Assembly (NCBI GenBank): GCA_902465605.1 | Contig: CABQNT010000002.1 | Location: forward strand, 186,001 to 250,000 | Direction: 5' to 3' | DNA from: Prevotella sp902465605 | Lineage (GTDB): Bacteria; Bacteroidota; Bacteroidia; Bacteroidales; Bacteroidaceae | Length of the DNA: 64,000 nucleotides | Part shown: positions 17,759 through 26,380 of the stretch, one piece after another | Layout of the letters: every line of letters starts with the position of its first letter | Position numbering within the stretch: the first letter of the stretch is position 1 | Translations under genes and position numbers: made by a program | Notes under the pieces: generated by a model | What the model saw: only the letters and a program-made list of their open reading frames with translations | What the model was told of the DNA's origin: nothing | Database searches by the model: none

Positions 17759-20335
17759 ATGAATAGGCGAATATTCTTGATTTTCATGCTGTTGACTTGC
17801 CTCTGTAACTCCTCTTTTTCCCAAAGTGTAGTTACGGGAATAGTGCGTGATACCACTGGTTTGGCTTTGGAAGGAGTCATTGTAAAGGCTACTGCTGACA
17901 AAGCAACTTTAGCTTTTGCACGAACAACCGAGAAGGGAGCTTATAAACTAACCCTGAAAACAGATGCCAAACAGCTCATCATCACAGCCGAAACCATTGG
18001 ATATGAGAAAGCTAAGAGAGAAATCAAGAATATCTCACAGAAGTGCGACTTTATCCTGAAAGAGAAAACAACTGCATTGAAAGAAGTCGTGGTAAAAGCT
18101 CCTGCCATCTACCAACGAGGTGACACCCTGTCTTACAACTTAGCCTCGTATATAGGAAAGAATGACTACACTTTGAAAGATGCCATGAAGAAGCTCCCAG
18201 GCATTGAAGTAGAGGACAAAGGTTCCATCAAATATTTGGGCAAAGAGATTTCTAATTTTTACATTGATAACATGGATTTGTTGGGTGGACGCTATAACAT
18301 AGCAACCACAAACATTCCCGCTGCGTTAGTAAGCACTGTGCAAGTGCTGAGCAACCATCAAGCGGTGAAAGCCAAAAAGGATGTCTTTTCCGACAACGTG
18401 GCAATCAATGTAAAAATGAGCAACAAGGCAAAGTTCAAACCAGTTGGCTCTTATGGTGCGTCGCTTGGTGTGGGTAAGCATACTTTGTATGAAGTGAATG
18501 GTGCAGGAATGCTCTTCATGTCAAACTTCCAAATGTTGGCTTCACTAAAGGCTGGCAACATCAATCAGTTTGCTTTGACAGACGGAACGAATCACTTTGC
18601 CAAGCAAGAGACATCATCTACAGTATCTAATTTATTGGGGAATCTTTCTGCTTCCACACCTCCTATTGACGTTGACAGATATGCTTCACCAACAGACAGG
18701 TTGGTATCTTTCAACCTATTGAAAAAGATTCATAAGGATGTTACCTTAAAAGGGAATATAGGATATAGTTATGCCAAAAGCAAGTACGATTATAGTTTGA
18801 CGAGAAGTTATGCGGATGCAGACCATCATATCATCATCGCCCAAGCGTATTCACCTCTATTAACTGTACATCGTCCGAGCATTCTGTTGGAATATAAAGA
18901 CAATTCGGATAAGACTTATCTCAGAAACACTTTGTCTGGCACTGGTTCTTTTCTAACATCAGAGTTGCCAACTAAAGAGAATGAATCTTTCTTTAACCAG
19001 AAACAAAAAATGCGAGCGTTTGATTTGAACAACAAGTTCTCTACCTTGTGGAATCACAGGGATTTGCGTTGGTCGGTTACATCTGTATTGTCATATCAAG
19101 GTTCGCCTATGGGAAAGATAATGCTTGACAAGGAAACTGCCGGTGATGTGGTGCAAAATGCCAATGGACAAACGTTCAGAACGGAGAATACCATCTCTGT
19201 ATCAAAGAAGCATCTCAACTCTCGCATCTATTTGCCTTTGTTGCTGAACTACTATATTAACAAGGTGAAGACGAACTTGCAGCCCACAGATAAAAGCAAC
19301 GACGTGAGTATGCAACACTTTAAAATGGCGTTGGCACCACAATATGAGTATTCGCATCCGCAATACAGATATGTCTTTCGATTGGAAATGCCGATGCGCA
19401 TAGACTATATAGCTCATAGAGACCACATGTCGGCATCATCGTCTGGCTCTTGGTATTATTCTATTTGTCCAAGCGTGTATGGCAACTATAAGGTAACTTC
19501 CCGTTCTGTGCTGCGTACCAATTTATTCTATTCCCGTAACTTTGGCGACATTCTGGACTTTTTGAAAGCACCTGTCAGAATCAATGATACCTCGCTGAAA
19601 ATTGGATCTGGTGTACTGGCAGACAACAAAAGTTGGAATGCCTCGCTACATTATGATTATAAGATACCACTGAAAATGTGGTTCCTCAATGTAGACCTTC
19701 TTTATAATCAGGAAAAGAACAACTTGCTTTTGAGTCAAAACGCAAGCTCAACGCTCGTCACCATGTCGAAAATACACACCCCAAATACAGGAAGAAGTTT
19801 GATGGAGCAAATCGGTATCACAAAATTTGTAGAGCCAATCAAGACCAAAATTTCATTAAATGGTGTTTATCAATGGAAGCGACAAACGACTTTGCAGAAT
19901 GATGTTCAGCAGAAATACACCTGGAAAAGTTGGATTATTGCTCCGAAACTCACTTCACAACCATGTAAGTATGTGGAGTTAAATTATCATAGCATGTTTG
20001 CTAAGACTTATCTTTCTACAGAGCATCAGAGCAACAGCTATTTGAGCCAGCAGCATAAGATATCATTGAAAATCATGCCATTCGATGGCTTCACATTCGA
20101 CACCTCTGCTGATATTGTCAAGAATGAATTGACGAAAGATGTAACGAAGACCATGAGTCTATTGGATATGGGATTGTCCTATAGAAAGAAAGCACTCAAG
20201 GTCTCCCTTGACATCAGAAACATTCTGAACCAACAACAATATGGATATACCATCTACAACTCTGTCAACACATTTACCTATAATTATCAATTGAGAGGAA
20301 GAGAGTGTGTTTGCTCCGTAATATTAACCATGTGA
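17759..20335 (+). CDS. Outer-membrane receptor-like protein with carboxypeptidase-regulatory domain
   Basis: The 858-residue protein has a signal peptide (to about residue 22), a CarboxypepD_reg-like beta-sandwich (SVVTGIVRDTTGLALEGVIV, about 23-105), a plug-like segment (ALKEVVVKAPAIYQRGDTLSY to about 230), and a beta-barrel rich in aromatic alternation to the C-terminus. It resembles TonB-dependent receptors that accompany GLPGLI proteins, though a TonB box is not obvious. The ATG at 17759 is used; an in-frame TTG three bases upstream is less likely. It forms a two-gene operon with the GLPGLI gene. Confidence 0.85.
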   Translation: MNRRIFLIFMLLTCLCNSSFSQSVVTGIVRDTTGLALEGVIVKATADKATLAFARTTEKGAYKLTLKTDAKQLIITAETIGYEKAKREIKNISQKCDFILKEKTTALKEVVVKAPAIYQRGDTLSYNLASYIGKNDYTLKDAMKKLPGIEVEDKGSIKYLGKEISNFYIDNMDLLGGRYNIATTNIPAALVSTVQVLSNHQAVKAKKDVFSDNVAINVKMSNKAKFKPVGSYGASLGVGKHTLYEVNGAGMLFMSNFQMLASLKAGNINQFALTDGTNHFAKQETSSTVSNLLGNLSASTPPIDVDRYASPTDRLVSFNLLKKIHKDVTLKGNIGYSYAKSKYDYSLTRSYADADHHIIIAQAYSPLLTVHRPSILLEYKDNSDKTYLRNTLSGTGSFLTSELPTKENESFFNQKQKMRAFDLNNKFSTLWNHRDLRWSVTSVLSYQGSPMGKIMLDKETAGDVVQNANGQTFRTENTISVSKKHLNSRIYLPLLLNYYINKVKTNLQPTDKSNDVSMQHFKMALAPQYEYSHPQYRYVFRLEMPMRIDYIAHRDHMSASSSGSWYYSICPSVYGNYKVTSRSVLRTNLFYSRNFGDILDFLKAPVRINDTSLKIGSGVLADNKSWNASLHYDYKIPLKMWFLNVDLLYNQEKNNLLLSQNASSTLVTMSKIHTPNTGRSLMEQIGITKFVEPIKTKISLNGVYQWKRQTTLQNDVQQKYTWKSWIIAPKLTSQPCKYVELNYHSMFAKTYLSTEHQSNSYLSQQHKISLKIMPFDGFTFDTSADIVKNELTKDVTKTMSLLDMGLSYRKKALKVSLDIRNILNQQQYGYTIYNSVNTFTYNYQLRGRECVCSVILTM

Positions 20336-20446
20336 GTCTTACATGACAAGTGTTGCAAAAGTGAGTTTTATTATTTCTCGATTCTGAAGAGAAATTCAGC
20401 CATTGACAGCAAGGATTTTGAATGTTAAACAAAAAAAATATTGACT

Positions 20447-21241
20447 ATGAAGAATCTACTATTAAGCGCCGCAATTGGCGACATCGCAGGAATGCCGTAC
20501 GAATTTGAAAATCGAACTAAAAATTATAATGCGGTCGATTTACTACTTTCATCAAATACTTATACAGATGATACTGTCTGCACGTTTGCATGTGCGGAAG
20601 CACTTATAAAGAATTTGAATATGGCAGAAAACCTTTGGAAGAGATGCCGTGCAGACTTTTATCGTGGATTTGGCGGACGATTTGCAAGATGGCTGATTGC
20701 AAAAGATATTCAACCTCCGTATAATTCCTTTGGCAATGGTAGTGCGATGAGGGTTTCATCGGCTGGATTCATGGCTAAGGATGCCAAAGAATGTATAGAA
20801 CTGGCTACACTGACAGCGATGCCTACCCATAATCATCCCGAGGGAGTTAAAGGAGCAGTAGCAACTGCTTTGGCTATATTCTACGGTATGCAAGGGCAAA
20901 ACAAAGATTTTATTCGAGAGCATGTGCTTGAAAAATACTACCCAAATTGGTCGGACTTGACCTATCAAGGTATAAAACCCAACTATGACTTTGATGAGAC
21001 CTGCCAACAGACTGTCCCTACTGCCCTTATTTGCTTTTTAGAAAGCGCAGATTATGCGGACTGTTTGAAGTTGGCAATTGCCTTAGGCGGTGATGCAGAC
21101 ACTTTGGCAGCCATTTCTGGTCCCATGGCATACGCTTTTTACAAGACCATGCCAAAAGAATTGATTGATAACGCAATCGCTAAACTTCCCGAATGGATGC
21201 TTCAAGTGAATAAACAATTTGACGAGTTTGTGAACAAATAA
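20447..21241 (+). CDS. ADP-ribosylglycohydrolase family protein
   Basis: The 264-residue protein belongs to the DraG/ARH fold (PF03747). Metal-binding residues are seen in GDIAGMPYEFE near the start, SNTYTDDTVC around residue 38, and GGDADTLAAISGPMAYAFY near residue 220, which supply the two-metal centre. The family removes ADP-ribose from proteins, nucleic acids or small molecules; the substrate here is unknown. No ADP-ribosyltransferase is encoded nearby. It stands alone on the plus strand, convergent with the FHA gene. Confidence 0.88.
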   Translation: MKNLLLSAAIGDIAGMPYEFENRTKNYNAVDLLLSSNTYTDDTVCTFACAEALIKNLNMAENLWKRCRADFYRGFGGRFARWLIAKDIQPPYNSFGNGSAMRVSSAGFMAKDAKECIELATLTAMPTHNHPEGVKGAVATALAIFYGMQGQNKDFIREHVLEKYYPNWSDLTYQGIKPNYDFDETCQQTVPTALICFLESADYADCLKLAIALGGDADTLAAISGPMAYAFYKTMPKELIDNAIAKLPEWMLQVNKQFDEFVNK

Positions 21242-21291
21242 CGAATAGCGAATGTAACAATATTGAAAAAATATGGCACGTGACTCGCTTT

Positions 21292-21825
21292 TTATTCATC
21301 ATCCTGGTCAGACGTTCGTAAAATAATGCTGGTTGCCCCGATGGTAAAAAGCGATCCTTCTCGAATGATTCTGCGTTCGCGATCGCCCAGTAGTTGGTTG
21401 TTTACGAATGTACCGGTATAGCTTGGGCCGTCGCTGAGCTCGTATTTCAGCTTGCCATGCTTGTCTTTGGACACCGTGATGTTGCAGTGTGTCAGGTCAA
21501 CGCTTGGGTCGGTCGTTTCAATAGGGCACTCTATGTTGTTGCCTTTGACGTAGCGTCCAATGTGATTGACACCGAACTGAAGGGGTAGAACTTGTTTGTA
21601 GTGGAATACGTTCTCAATGACAACAATCGCTCCATAAGCTTGTTGATGAGCGTTTTCATCGATATTCATGTCCTTTTGTCTTTCTTTCAGCTTGGATAAA
21701 CCTATCTTAATCCTGAATTGCTTGTTACATTCAGGACATTGGAAAACTAAAGATTGACCGTTAGAATATTTTGTTTCGTCAAACGTGATGTAATTGTCAC
21801 ATTTGGGACAGCGTACTCTTTTCAA
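21292..21825 (-). CDS. Zinc-ribbon and FHA domain protein
   Basis: The 177-residue cytosolic protein begins with a small zinc ribbon (Cys6, Cys9, Cys30, Cys33, MJ0042-like). A linker follows, then an FHA domain at about 80-172 (NHIGRYVKGNN, then SVDLTHCNITV, GTFVNNQLL and LFTIGATSIILR). FHA domains bind phosphothreonine peptides; here the usual R...S...N positions appear as GR, (T)HC and VNN. The pairing with a zinc ribbon suggests a scaffold or transcription-coupled adaptor. It lies 12 bp after the HU/SPOR gene and is likely co-transcribed with it. Confidence 0.85.
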   Translation of the reverse strand: MKRVRCPKCDNYITFDETKYSNGQSLVFQCPECNKQFRIKIGLSKLKERQKDMNIDENAHQQAYGAIVVIENVFHYKQVLPLQFGVNHIGRYVKGNNIECPIETTDPSVDLTHCNITVSKDKHGKLKYELSDGPSYTGTFVNNQLLGDRERRIIREGSLFTIGATSIILRTSDQDDE

Positions 21826-21837
21826 TTTTACAGGTTG

Positions 21838-22941
21838 TTAATGAGAGGAAATGGGGGATAGTTTTAAAACCCAACCATCCGCAAATTCCTTTTTGTTTTG
21901 AAGGTTATTCAAGGCATTGTATGCTGCTCGTTCGGTTTCATACTGTCCGTAGATTACTCTTGTGCTTTTATTCTTCGTGTAAACTTTTGCCTGGGAATAG
22001 CCTGCTTGATGTAACTTTTCTACGTATGCGTTTGCATTTCTGACCGTAACCCTACTTGCCAAAACAATCACGTAGGCGGTTGTTTTTTCTTCTACTTCTT
22101 TCTTAATAGGTTCACTCGCTTTCGTTTCTTTTACAATAGGCTTTTCTTCGGTTCTCTCAGGCGCATCATTTGGCAAGTCGACAGAACCCGTAATAATGTC
22201 TTTGGGCATGATATGATACAACAAACTGGTATCAATGTTTCCAAACAATTTGGCATTGTTTCCCTGATGGTTTAGTGTTGCCGGAAACAAAAAGAACGCC
22301 ACGGCTACTAAACAAGCTGCAACCAGATTTCTGACGACGCTGACTTTAACTCGGATAGTTTTGCTCGTATCATCATCAGTGTCAGGTAGTTTTACTTCTG
22401 TGGGCATGAGCTGCTCTTTCGATGGCTCTGAGGCATCTGCATGTTCAGTCTTATTGCGCTGTGATTCAGCTTGTTCAATAAAGCTTGTTTGAGTAGCTTG
22501 TTGCGTAGAGGTGACGCTTGAGATAGGGGCTATATCCAATGAACTCAGCCCATATAGGGTGGGGGTCAGGATGCCGGCCTCACATGGTATGAACGTAAAT
22601 ATCCCCTCACTATTATTATAATGTAGCGTGCCGATGTCTGACAAGTGGAATTGTCCCTCGTTTGAAAGATGCTCTTTGATTTCGATAACCTCACGCTCGA
22701 TTCTCCGAAGAGCTTCGGGATAGCTGATGTCATATACGTCTACATACGACTGCGCCAGTAATGAATCGTTGATGGTAAGTTGTGGATTGAACCCAATGGT
22801 GCGGAGTGGGGGATAGTACAACTCATCCTGCTCTTCATAGTGAGCATGAACGGGATGAGCCATGAACCCACCAAAATTTGGAATGATGACACAGTCATTG
22901 TCCAAGAGCAGCGTTTCGATATGTTTTTCCAATTCAATCAC
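21838..22941 (-). CDS. HU-CCDC81-like and SPOR domain membrane protein
   Basis: The protein has 367 residues. Residues 1-115 match the HU-CCDC81 type of HU-like domain (CVIIPNFGGFMAHP, then TIGFNPQLTINDSLLAQ). A polar linker follows, a single membrane span near 207-223 (NLVAACLVAVAFFLFPA), a second charged linker, and a C-terminal SPOR domain (about 288-360, AYVIVLASRVTVRNANAY and GYSQAKVYTK). SPOR domains bind denuded peptidoglycan glycan at division sites. The HU-like part is cytosolic, so the protein could link the nucleoid or a filament to the septal wall. Confidence 0.88.
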   Translation of the reverse strand: MIELEKHIETLLLDNDCVIIPNFGGFMAHPVHAHYEEQDELYYPPLRTIGFNPQLTINDSLLAQSYVDVYDISYPEALRRIEREVIEIKEHLSNEGQFHLSDIGTLHYNNSEGIFTFIPCEAGILTPTLYGLSSLDIAPISSVTSTQQATQTSFIEQAESQRNKTEHADASEPSKEQLMPTEVKLPDTDDDTSKTIRVKVSVVRNLVAACLVAVAFFLFPATLNHQGNNAKLFGNIDTSLLYHIMPKDIITGSVDLPNDAPERTEEKPIVKETKASEPIKKEVEEKTTAYVIVLASRVTVRNANAYVEKLHQAGYSQAKVYTKNKSTRVIYGQYETERAAYNALNNLQNKKEFADGWVLKLSPISSH

Positions 22942-23024
22942 GTTTGCAAATTTATTGTTTTTTTACGAATAGAGCAACTAAAAACGTGAAAAATGCAACG
23001 GTGATAAATAAAAGCAACAAAAAC

Positions 23025-23055
23025 TTTGCAGTTCTGTTGAATTGTGGTACCTTTG
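23025..23055 (+). promoter_or_regulatory. Promoter of rfbC (perfect Bacteroidota consensus)
   Basis: TTTG (23025-23028), 19-base spacer, TACCTTTG (23048-23055). It matches the consensus at every fixed position and puts the transcript start shortly before the ATG at 23086, fixing that start. Confidence 0.75.
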
Positions 23056-23085
23056 CTATGTAGATTACGTTCAGAAGAGTCAATA

Positions 23086-23634
23086 ATGAAGTACACAGAG
23101 TCAAAAATAAAAGGGGTATGGATCATCGAACCAAAAGTGTTTGAGGATGCGCGTGGTTATTTTTTTGAAGCATGGAAGCAGGCTGATTTTCAGAAACAGA
23201 TTGGACAGGTTGATTTTATTCAAGACAATGAATCGAAATCCAGTTTTGGAGTTTTGCGTGGATTGCATTACCAGAAAGGTGAGTATTCGCAAGCTAAATT
23301 GGTAAGGGTTATCAAAGGCCGTGTGCTTGATGTGGCTGTTGATCTTCGTAAGTCGTCACCAACTTTTAGCCAGTACGCCAGCGTAGAGTTGAGCGAAGAT
23401 AACAAGCGTCAATTGTTTATTCCCCGCGGCTTTGCTCATGGCTTTTTGGTATTGAGTGACGAGGCCATCTTTACTTATAAAGTGGACAATCCCTATACAC
23501 CAGCACAAGAGGCTGGAATACGTTGGGATGATGAAACGATTAATATCATCTGGCCCATAGACAAAGATAAGATTGTGACCAGTGAAAAAGATTTAAGAGC
23601 CTGCTCATTGACTGATGCTGAACTTTTTGATTGA
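23086..23634 (+). CDS. rfbC: dTDP-4-dehydrorhamnose 3,5-epimerase
   Basis: The 182-residue cupin enzyme makes dTDP-4-keto-L-rhamnose. FEDARGYFFEAW, VLRGLHYQKGEYSQAKLVR (catalytic His) and FIPRGFAHGFLVLSD are the family blocks; the length is standard. The start is set by a perfect promoter just upstream, since the longer in-frame alternative would begin inside that promoter. rfbA, rfbB and rfbD are not in the window, so the rest of the rhamnose pathway must be elsewhere. A lipoprotein gene follows by 42 bp. Confidence 0.95.
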   Translation: MKYTESKIKGVWIIEPKVFEDARGYFFEAWKQADFQKQIGQVDFIQDNESKSSFGVLRGLHYQKGEYSQAKLVRVIKGRVLDVAVDLRKSSPTFSQYASVELSEDNKRQLFIPRGFAHGFLVLSDEAIFTYKVDNPYTPAQEAGIRWDDETINIIWPIDKDKIVTSEKDLRACSLTDAELFD

Positions 23635-23676
23635 TTCTGCATTAGGATTTTGACACAAAAACGTCTTTATGTAGCG

Positions 23677-24480
23677 ATGAAAACATCTATCTCCACAATT
23701 GTTATTCTACTCGTCCTTATGTTCTTTGCTGCTGGTTGCGCAAATAAGAATAAACAGGACGAGAACGCATTGTCGCAAGAAGATGTGAAGGCCAAGCAAC
23801 TCCTGCAAGGCATCTGGTTGAATGAAGACGAAGAAGATGTTGTTTTCAAAGTTCAAGAGGATACGATTTATTATCCTGACTCAACCAGCATCCCTGTCTA
23901 TTTCAAGATTGTTCAAGACTCACTGATTTTACAAAGCTCGTCGGCCGTCAAATATGCTATTGTCCGACAAACGGAGCATCTTTTTGAATTCAAAAACCAG
24001 TATGGTGACGTGGTTCGTTTGGTGAAGAGTGACAATCCAGAGAACGAATTTGCCTTTATGCGCAAACAACCTGTGGCTTTAAACCAAAATAGTTTAATCA
24101 AACGCGATACTGTCATCCATGTCGATAAACAGCGTTATCACTTTTATGTTCAGGTAAATCCTACGACGTATAAAATCATCAAGAATTCTTATACCGACGA
24201 AGGTGTTGAGGTGGGCAACGTTTACTATGATAACATTGTACACATCAGTGTTTACAATGGTGCCAACAAATTGTTCTCACGAGATTTCAAAAAAGCTGAC
24301 TTTCAAAAATTCATCCCGCAACAATTTTACACGCAATGTATTCTTTCAGACATTGTTTTTGATCATCATTCCTCACAGAGTGTGAATTTTAAAGCGTACC
24401 TGCCAATACCCGACTCTACAACAAGTTATGTAATTAAAGTAAATATCACGTTTGAGGGAAAATATGAGCTGAGCATTTAA
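23677..24480 (+). CDS. Putative lipoprotein of unknown function
   Basis: The 267-residue protein has a lipoprotein signal (MKTSISTIVILLVLMFFAAGC, cysteine at about residue 21). A LLQGIWLNEDEEDVVFKVQ segment follows, of the lipocalin-like type common in Bacteroidales lipoproteins, then a second beta-rich half. It resembles proteins annotated DUF4738, but that assignment is from memory and not firm. ATG 23677 is chosen over an upstream TTG because it starts the signal peptide. It is probably co-transcribed with rfbC. Confidence 0.75.
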   Translation: MKTSISTIVILLVLMFFAAGCANKNKQDENALSQEDVKAKQLLQGIWLNEDEEDVVFKVQEDTIYYPDSTSIPVYFKIVQDSLILQSSSAVKYAIVRQTEHLFEFKNQYGDVVRLVKSDNPENEFAFMRKQPVALNQNSLIKRDTVIHVDKQRYHFYVQVNPTTYKIIKNSYTDEGVEVGNVYYDNIVHISVYNGANKLFSRDFKKADFQKFIPQQFYTQCILSDIVFDHHSSQSVNFKAYLPIPDSTTSYVIKVNITFEGKYELSI

Positions 24481-24533
24481 TTGTATAATAATACAAAACA
24501 GCTACTAACAGTATTCTACTCAATGACTTGAAA

Positions 24534-24567
24534 GGTACTTGTAAACAAGGTACTTGTAAACAAGGTA
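24534..24567. repeat. 15-bp tandem repeat, 2.3 copies
   Basis: GGTACTTGTAAACAA occurs at 24534-24548 and 24549-24563, and a partial copy follows. It lies between convergent genes and has no evident function. Confidence 0.6.
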
Positions 24568-24609
24568 GGCAGTGATAGGTGTGGACAAGAAAAACAAGCT
24601 GCCTGAAGT

Positions 24610-24792
24610 TTAGTATTTGTCTTGATGTTTTTGGATGAGAATATAACCGACAATACCCAAAAAAATGAGCAATAAAGCCGTGAGCAATATACCGTTCATC
24701 CTGTTCCAGCCAGTAACGTGGCTGAGTACGAGGATAAACACCCCTAGGTATACGCAGTAGAGTGCAATCGAGGGAGATAACTTGTTTCTCAT
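24610..24792 (-). CDS. Small two-helix membrane protein
   Basis: This is a 60-residue protein from the ATG at 24792 (MRNKLSPSIALYCVYLG). It has two hydrophobic helices (about 7-26 and 33-51) with the loop SHVTGWNRMNG between, and a charged tail ending HQDKY. Similar short proteins are common in Bacteroidales next to rpsF; the function is unknown. A longer in-frame start at 24891 would run through the ribosomal promoter and is rejected. It is transcribed divergently from rpsF. Confidence 0.65.
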   Translation of the reverse strand: MRNKLSPSIALYCVYLGVFILVLSHVTGWNRMNGILLTALLLIFLGIVGYILIQKHQDKY

Positions 24793-24812
24793 CAGTAATC
24801 TATATTTGTCGA

Positions 24813-24846
24813 CAAAAGTACGAAAATTATTTGGCAGACTTGCAAA
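24813..24846 (-). promoter_or_regulatory. Probable promoter for the small membrane protein
   Basis: On the minus strand TTTG (24846-24843) and TACTTTTG (24820-24813) are 22 bases apart, slightly wider than usual. It overlaps the divergent rpsF promoter. Confidence 0.4.
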
Positions 24847-24861
24847 AAAACAGTACCTTTG
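24830..24861 (+). promoter_or_regulatory. Promoter of the rpsF-rpsR-rplI operon
   Basis: TTTG (24830-24833), 20-base spacer, TACCTTTG (24854-24861). It is a full match to the Bacteroidota consensus, about 40 bases of leader before the rpsF ATG. Confidence 0.75.
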
Positions 24862-24907
24862 CACCGCAATTTGCAAAAAATATTTAATCATTAATTTTTA
24901 AAGTAGT

Positions 24908-25252
24908 ATGAATCAATACGAAACCGTTTTCATTTTGACTCCCGTTTTGTCTGATGAACAGATGAAGGAAACGGTCGCTAAGTTCAAGAAGCTGCTCACC
25001 GACAATGGTGCTGAGATTCTGAATGAAGAGGCCTGGGGTATGAAGAAACTGGCTTACCAAATTCAGAAGAAAAACTCGGGCTTCTATTGCCTGTTTGAGT
25101 TCAAGGGTGAGCCCACATTGGTACAAACACTCGAAACCGGCTTCCGTCGCGACGAGAAAGTAATTCGTTATATGACTGTTAAGCTCGACAAGTATGCAGC
25201 AGAGTATGCATTGAAGAGAAAGCAGAAATATGCAAATAAAAAGGAGGCATAA
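24908..25252 (+). CDS. rpsF: 30S ribosomal protein S6
   Basis: The 114-residue S6 starts MNQYETVFILTPVLSDEQ. The NEEAWGMKKLAYQIQKK and FRRDEKVIRYMTVKLDK blocks are typical. It pairs with S18 on the platform of the small subunit. First gene of the conserved rpsF-rpsR-rplI operon. Confidence 0.97.
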   Translation: MNQYETVFILTPVLSDEQMKETVAKFKKLLTDNGAEILNEEAWGMKKLAYQIQKKNSGFYCLFEFKGEPTLVQTLETGFRRDEKVIRYMTVKLDKYAAEYALKRKQKYANKKEA

Positions 25253-25254
25253 TC

Positions 25255-25527
25255 ATGGCAGCACAGAATAAATCAGAAATTCGCTATTTGACTCCACCTT
25301 CAGTGGACACTAAGAAGAAAAAGTATTGCCGTTTTAAGAAGAGCGGTATCAAATATATTGACTATAAGGATCCTGAGTTCCTCAAGAAATTCTTGAACGA
25401 GCAAGGCAAGATTTTGCCACGTCGTATTACTGGAACATCTTTGAAGTATCAGCGTCGTGTGGCACAGGCTGTTAAGCGTGCTCGCCAGATTGCACTGCTT
25501 CCTTACGTAACCGATTTGATGAAATAA
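25255..25527 (+). CDS. rpsR: 30S ribosomal protein S18
   Basis: The 90-residue S18 contains the KKKYCRFKKSGIKYIDYKD and GKILPRRITGTSLKYQRR blocks and the C-terminal RARQIALLPYV. It is the S6 partner in the 30S platform. It starts 2 bp after the rpsF stop. The spacer before rplI holds the strong Shine-Dalgarno-like AAGGAGGAGG. Confidence 0.97.
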   Translation: MAAQNKSEIRYLTPPSVDTKKKKYCRFKKSGIKYIDYKDPEFLKKFLNEQGKILPRRITGTSLKYQRRVAQAVKRARQIALLPYVTDLMK

Positions 25528-25546
25528 ATAAGGAGGAGGAAACAGA

Positions 25547-26137
25547 ATGGAGATTATACTGAAAGAAGATATCATCGGTCTTGGATACAAGAACGATATA
25601 GTGAACGTAAAGAAGGGTTACGGACGTAACTATTTGATTCCAACTGGCAAGGCTGTCATCGCATCAGAATCGGCTAAGAAGGTTCTTGCAGAGGACATGA
25701 GACAGCAGGCTCACAAGCTGGCTGCTTTGAAGGCTGAGGCTGAGAAGAAGGCTGCCGCATTGGAAAATGTAGCTTTGGAAATACTGGCCAAGGTTTCTGC
25801 TACTGGTGTTACCTACGGTTCGGTTACCGCTGCTACTGTGGCTGAAGAACTGGCAAAGAAAGGCTTTGACATCGACCGCAAGATTGTCACCATGCGTGAC
25901 GTCAAGAAGGTAGGTGACTATGAGGCTGTCATTCACTTCCACAAGGAAGTAGAAGTGAAGGTTCCTGTGAAAGTAATAGCAGAAAACGCTCCAAAGGAAG
26001 AGCCAGCAACTGAAACGAAGAAGGTTTCAGAACCTGCTGAAGAGGCAGCAAATGCTGAAGCACCTGTTGCAGAAACTGAAGTAACAGAAGAGGCAGAAGC
26101 CCCAGCAGCTGAAAACGCTGAAGAGGCTGCTGAATAG
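25547..26137 (+). CDS. rplI: 50S ribosomal protein L9 with acidic C-terminal extension
   Basis: Residues 1-147 are a normal L9: the N-terminal rRNA-binding domain (MEIILKEDIIGLGYKNDIVNVKKGYGRNYL), the connecting helix, and the C-terminal domain ending near VKVPVKVIAEN. About 48 extra residues follow, almost wholly Ala, Glu, Val, Pro and Thr, giving a strongly acidic, probably disordered tail. Standard L9 has about 150 residues. Last gene of the operon; a perfect terminator follows 91 bp later. Confidence 0.97.
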   Translation: MEIILKEDIIGLGYKNDIVNVKKGYGRNYLIPTGKAVIASESAKKVLAEDMRQQAHKLAALKAEAEKKAAALENVALEILAKVSATGVTYGSVTAATVAEELAKKGFDIDRKIVTMRDVKKVGDYEAVIHFHKEVEVKVPVKVIAENAPKEEPATETKKVSEPAEEAANAEAPVAETEVTEEAEAPAAENAEEAAE

Positions 26138-26228
26138 CATGGTGTGGGGAGCGCCTTTGAGCGTTTCCCGTCAAAGTTCAGAGAATTTTTAGATATATAA
26201 TTGCACTGTAAAGCAAATCTATATGTAT

Positions 26229-26265
26229 TCCCGATTGGTCGCACAGCTGACCAATCGGGATTTTT
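26229..26265 (+). terminator. Intrinsic terminator of the rpsF operon
   Basis: TCCCGATTGGTC (26229-26240) pairs perfectly with GACCAATCGGGA (26249-26260) across an 8-base loop, followed by TTTTT. Confidence 0.9.
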
Positions 26266-26380
26266 GATTTGACTGGCTTGTGCGTTGTTTGTAACTATCC
26301 GAGAACTGTTGGTTTCTCTTTGACACTTAACAAGCCAAACTTGTTAAAGAGGTTCCCCCTCATTTTTTTCTAAGCTAACA

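Noticed and set aside
24793..24891. N-terminal extension of the small membrane protein to 93 residues
   Set aside because: The extension would cover both divergent promoters; the 60-residue form starts right after its promoter.
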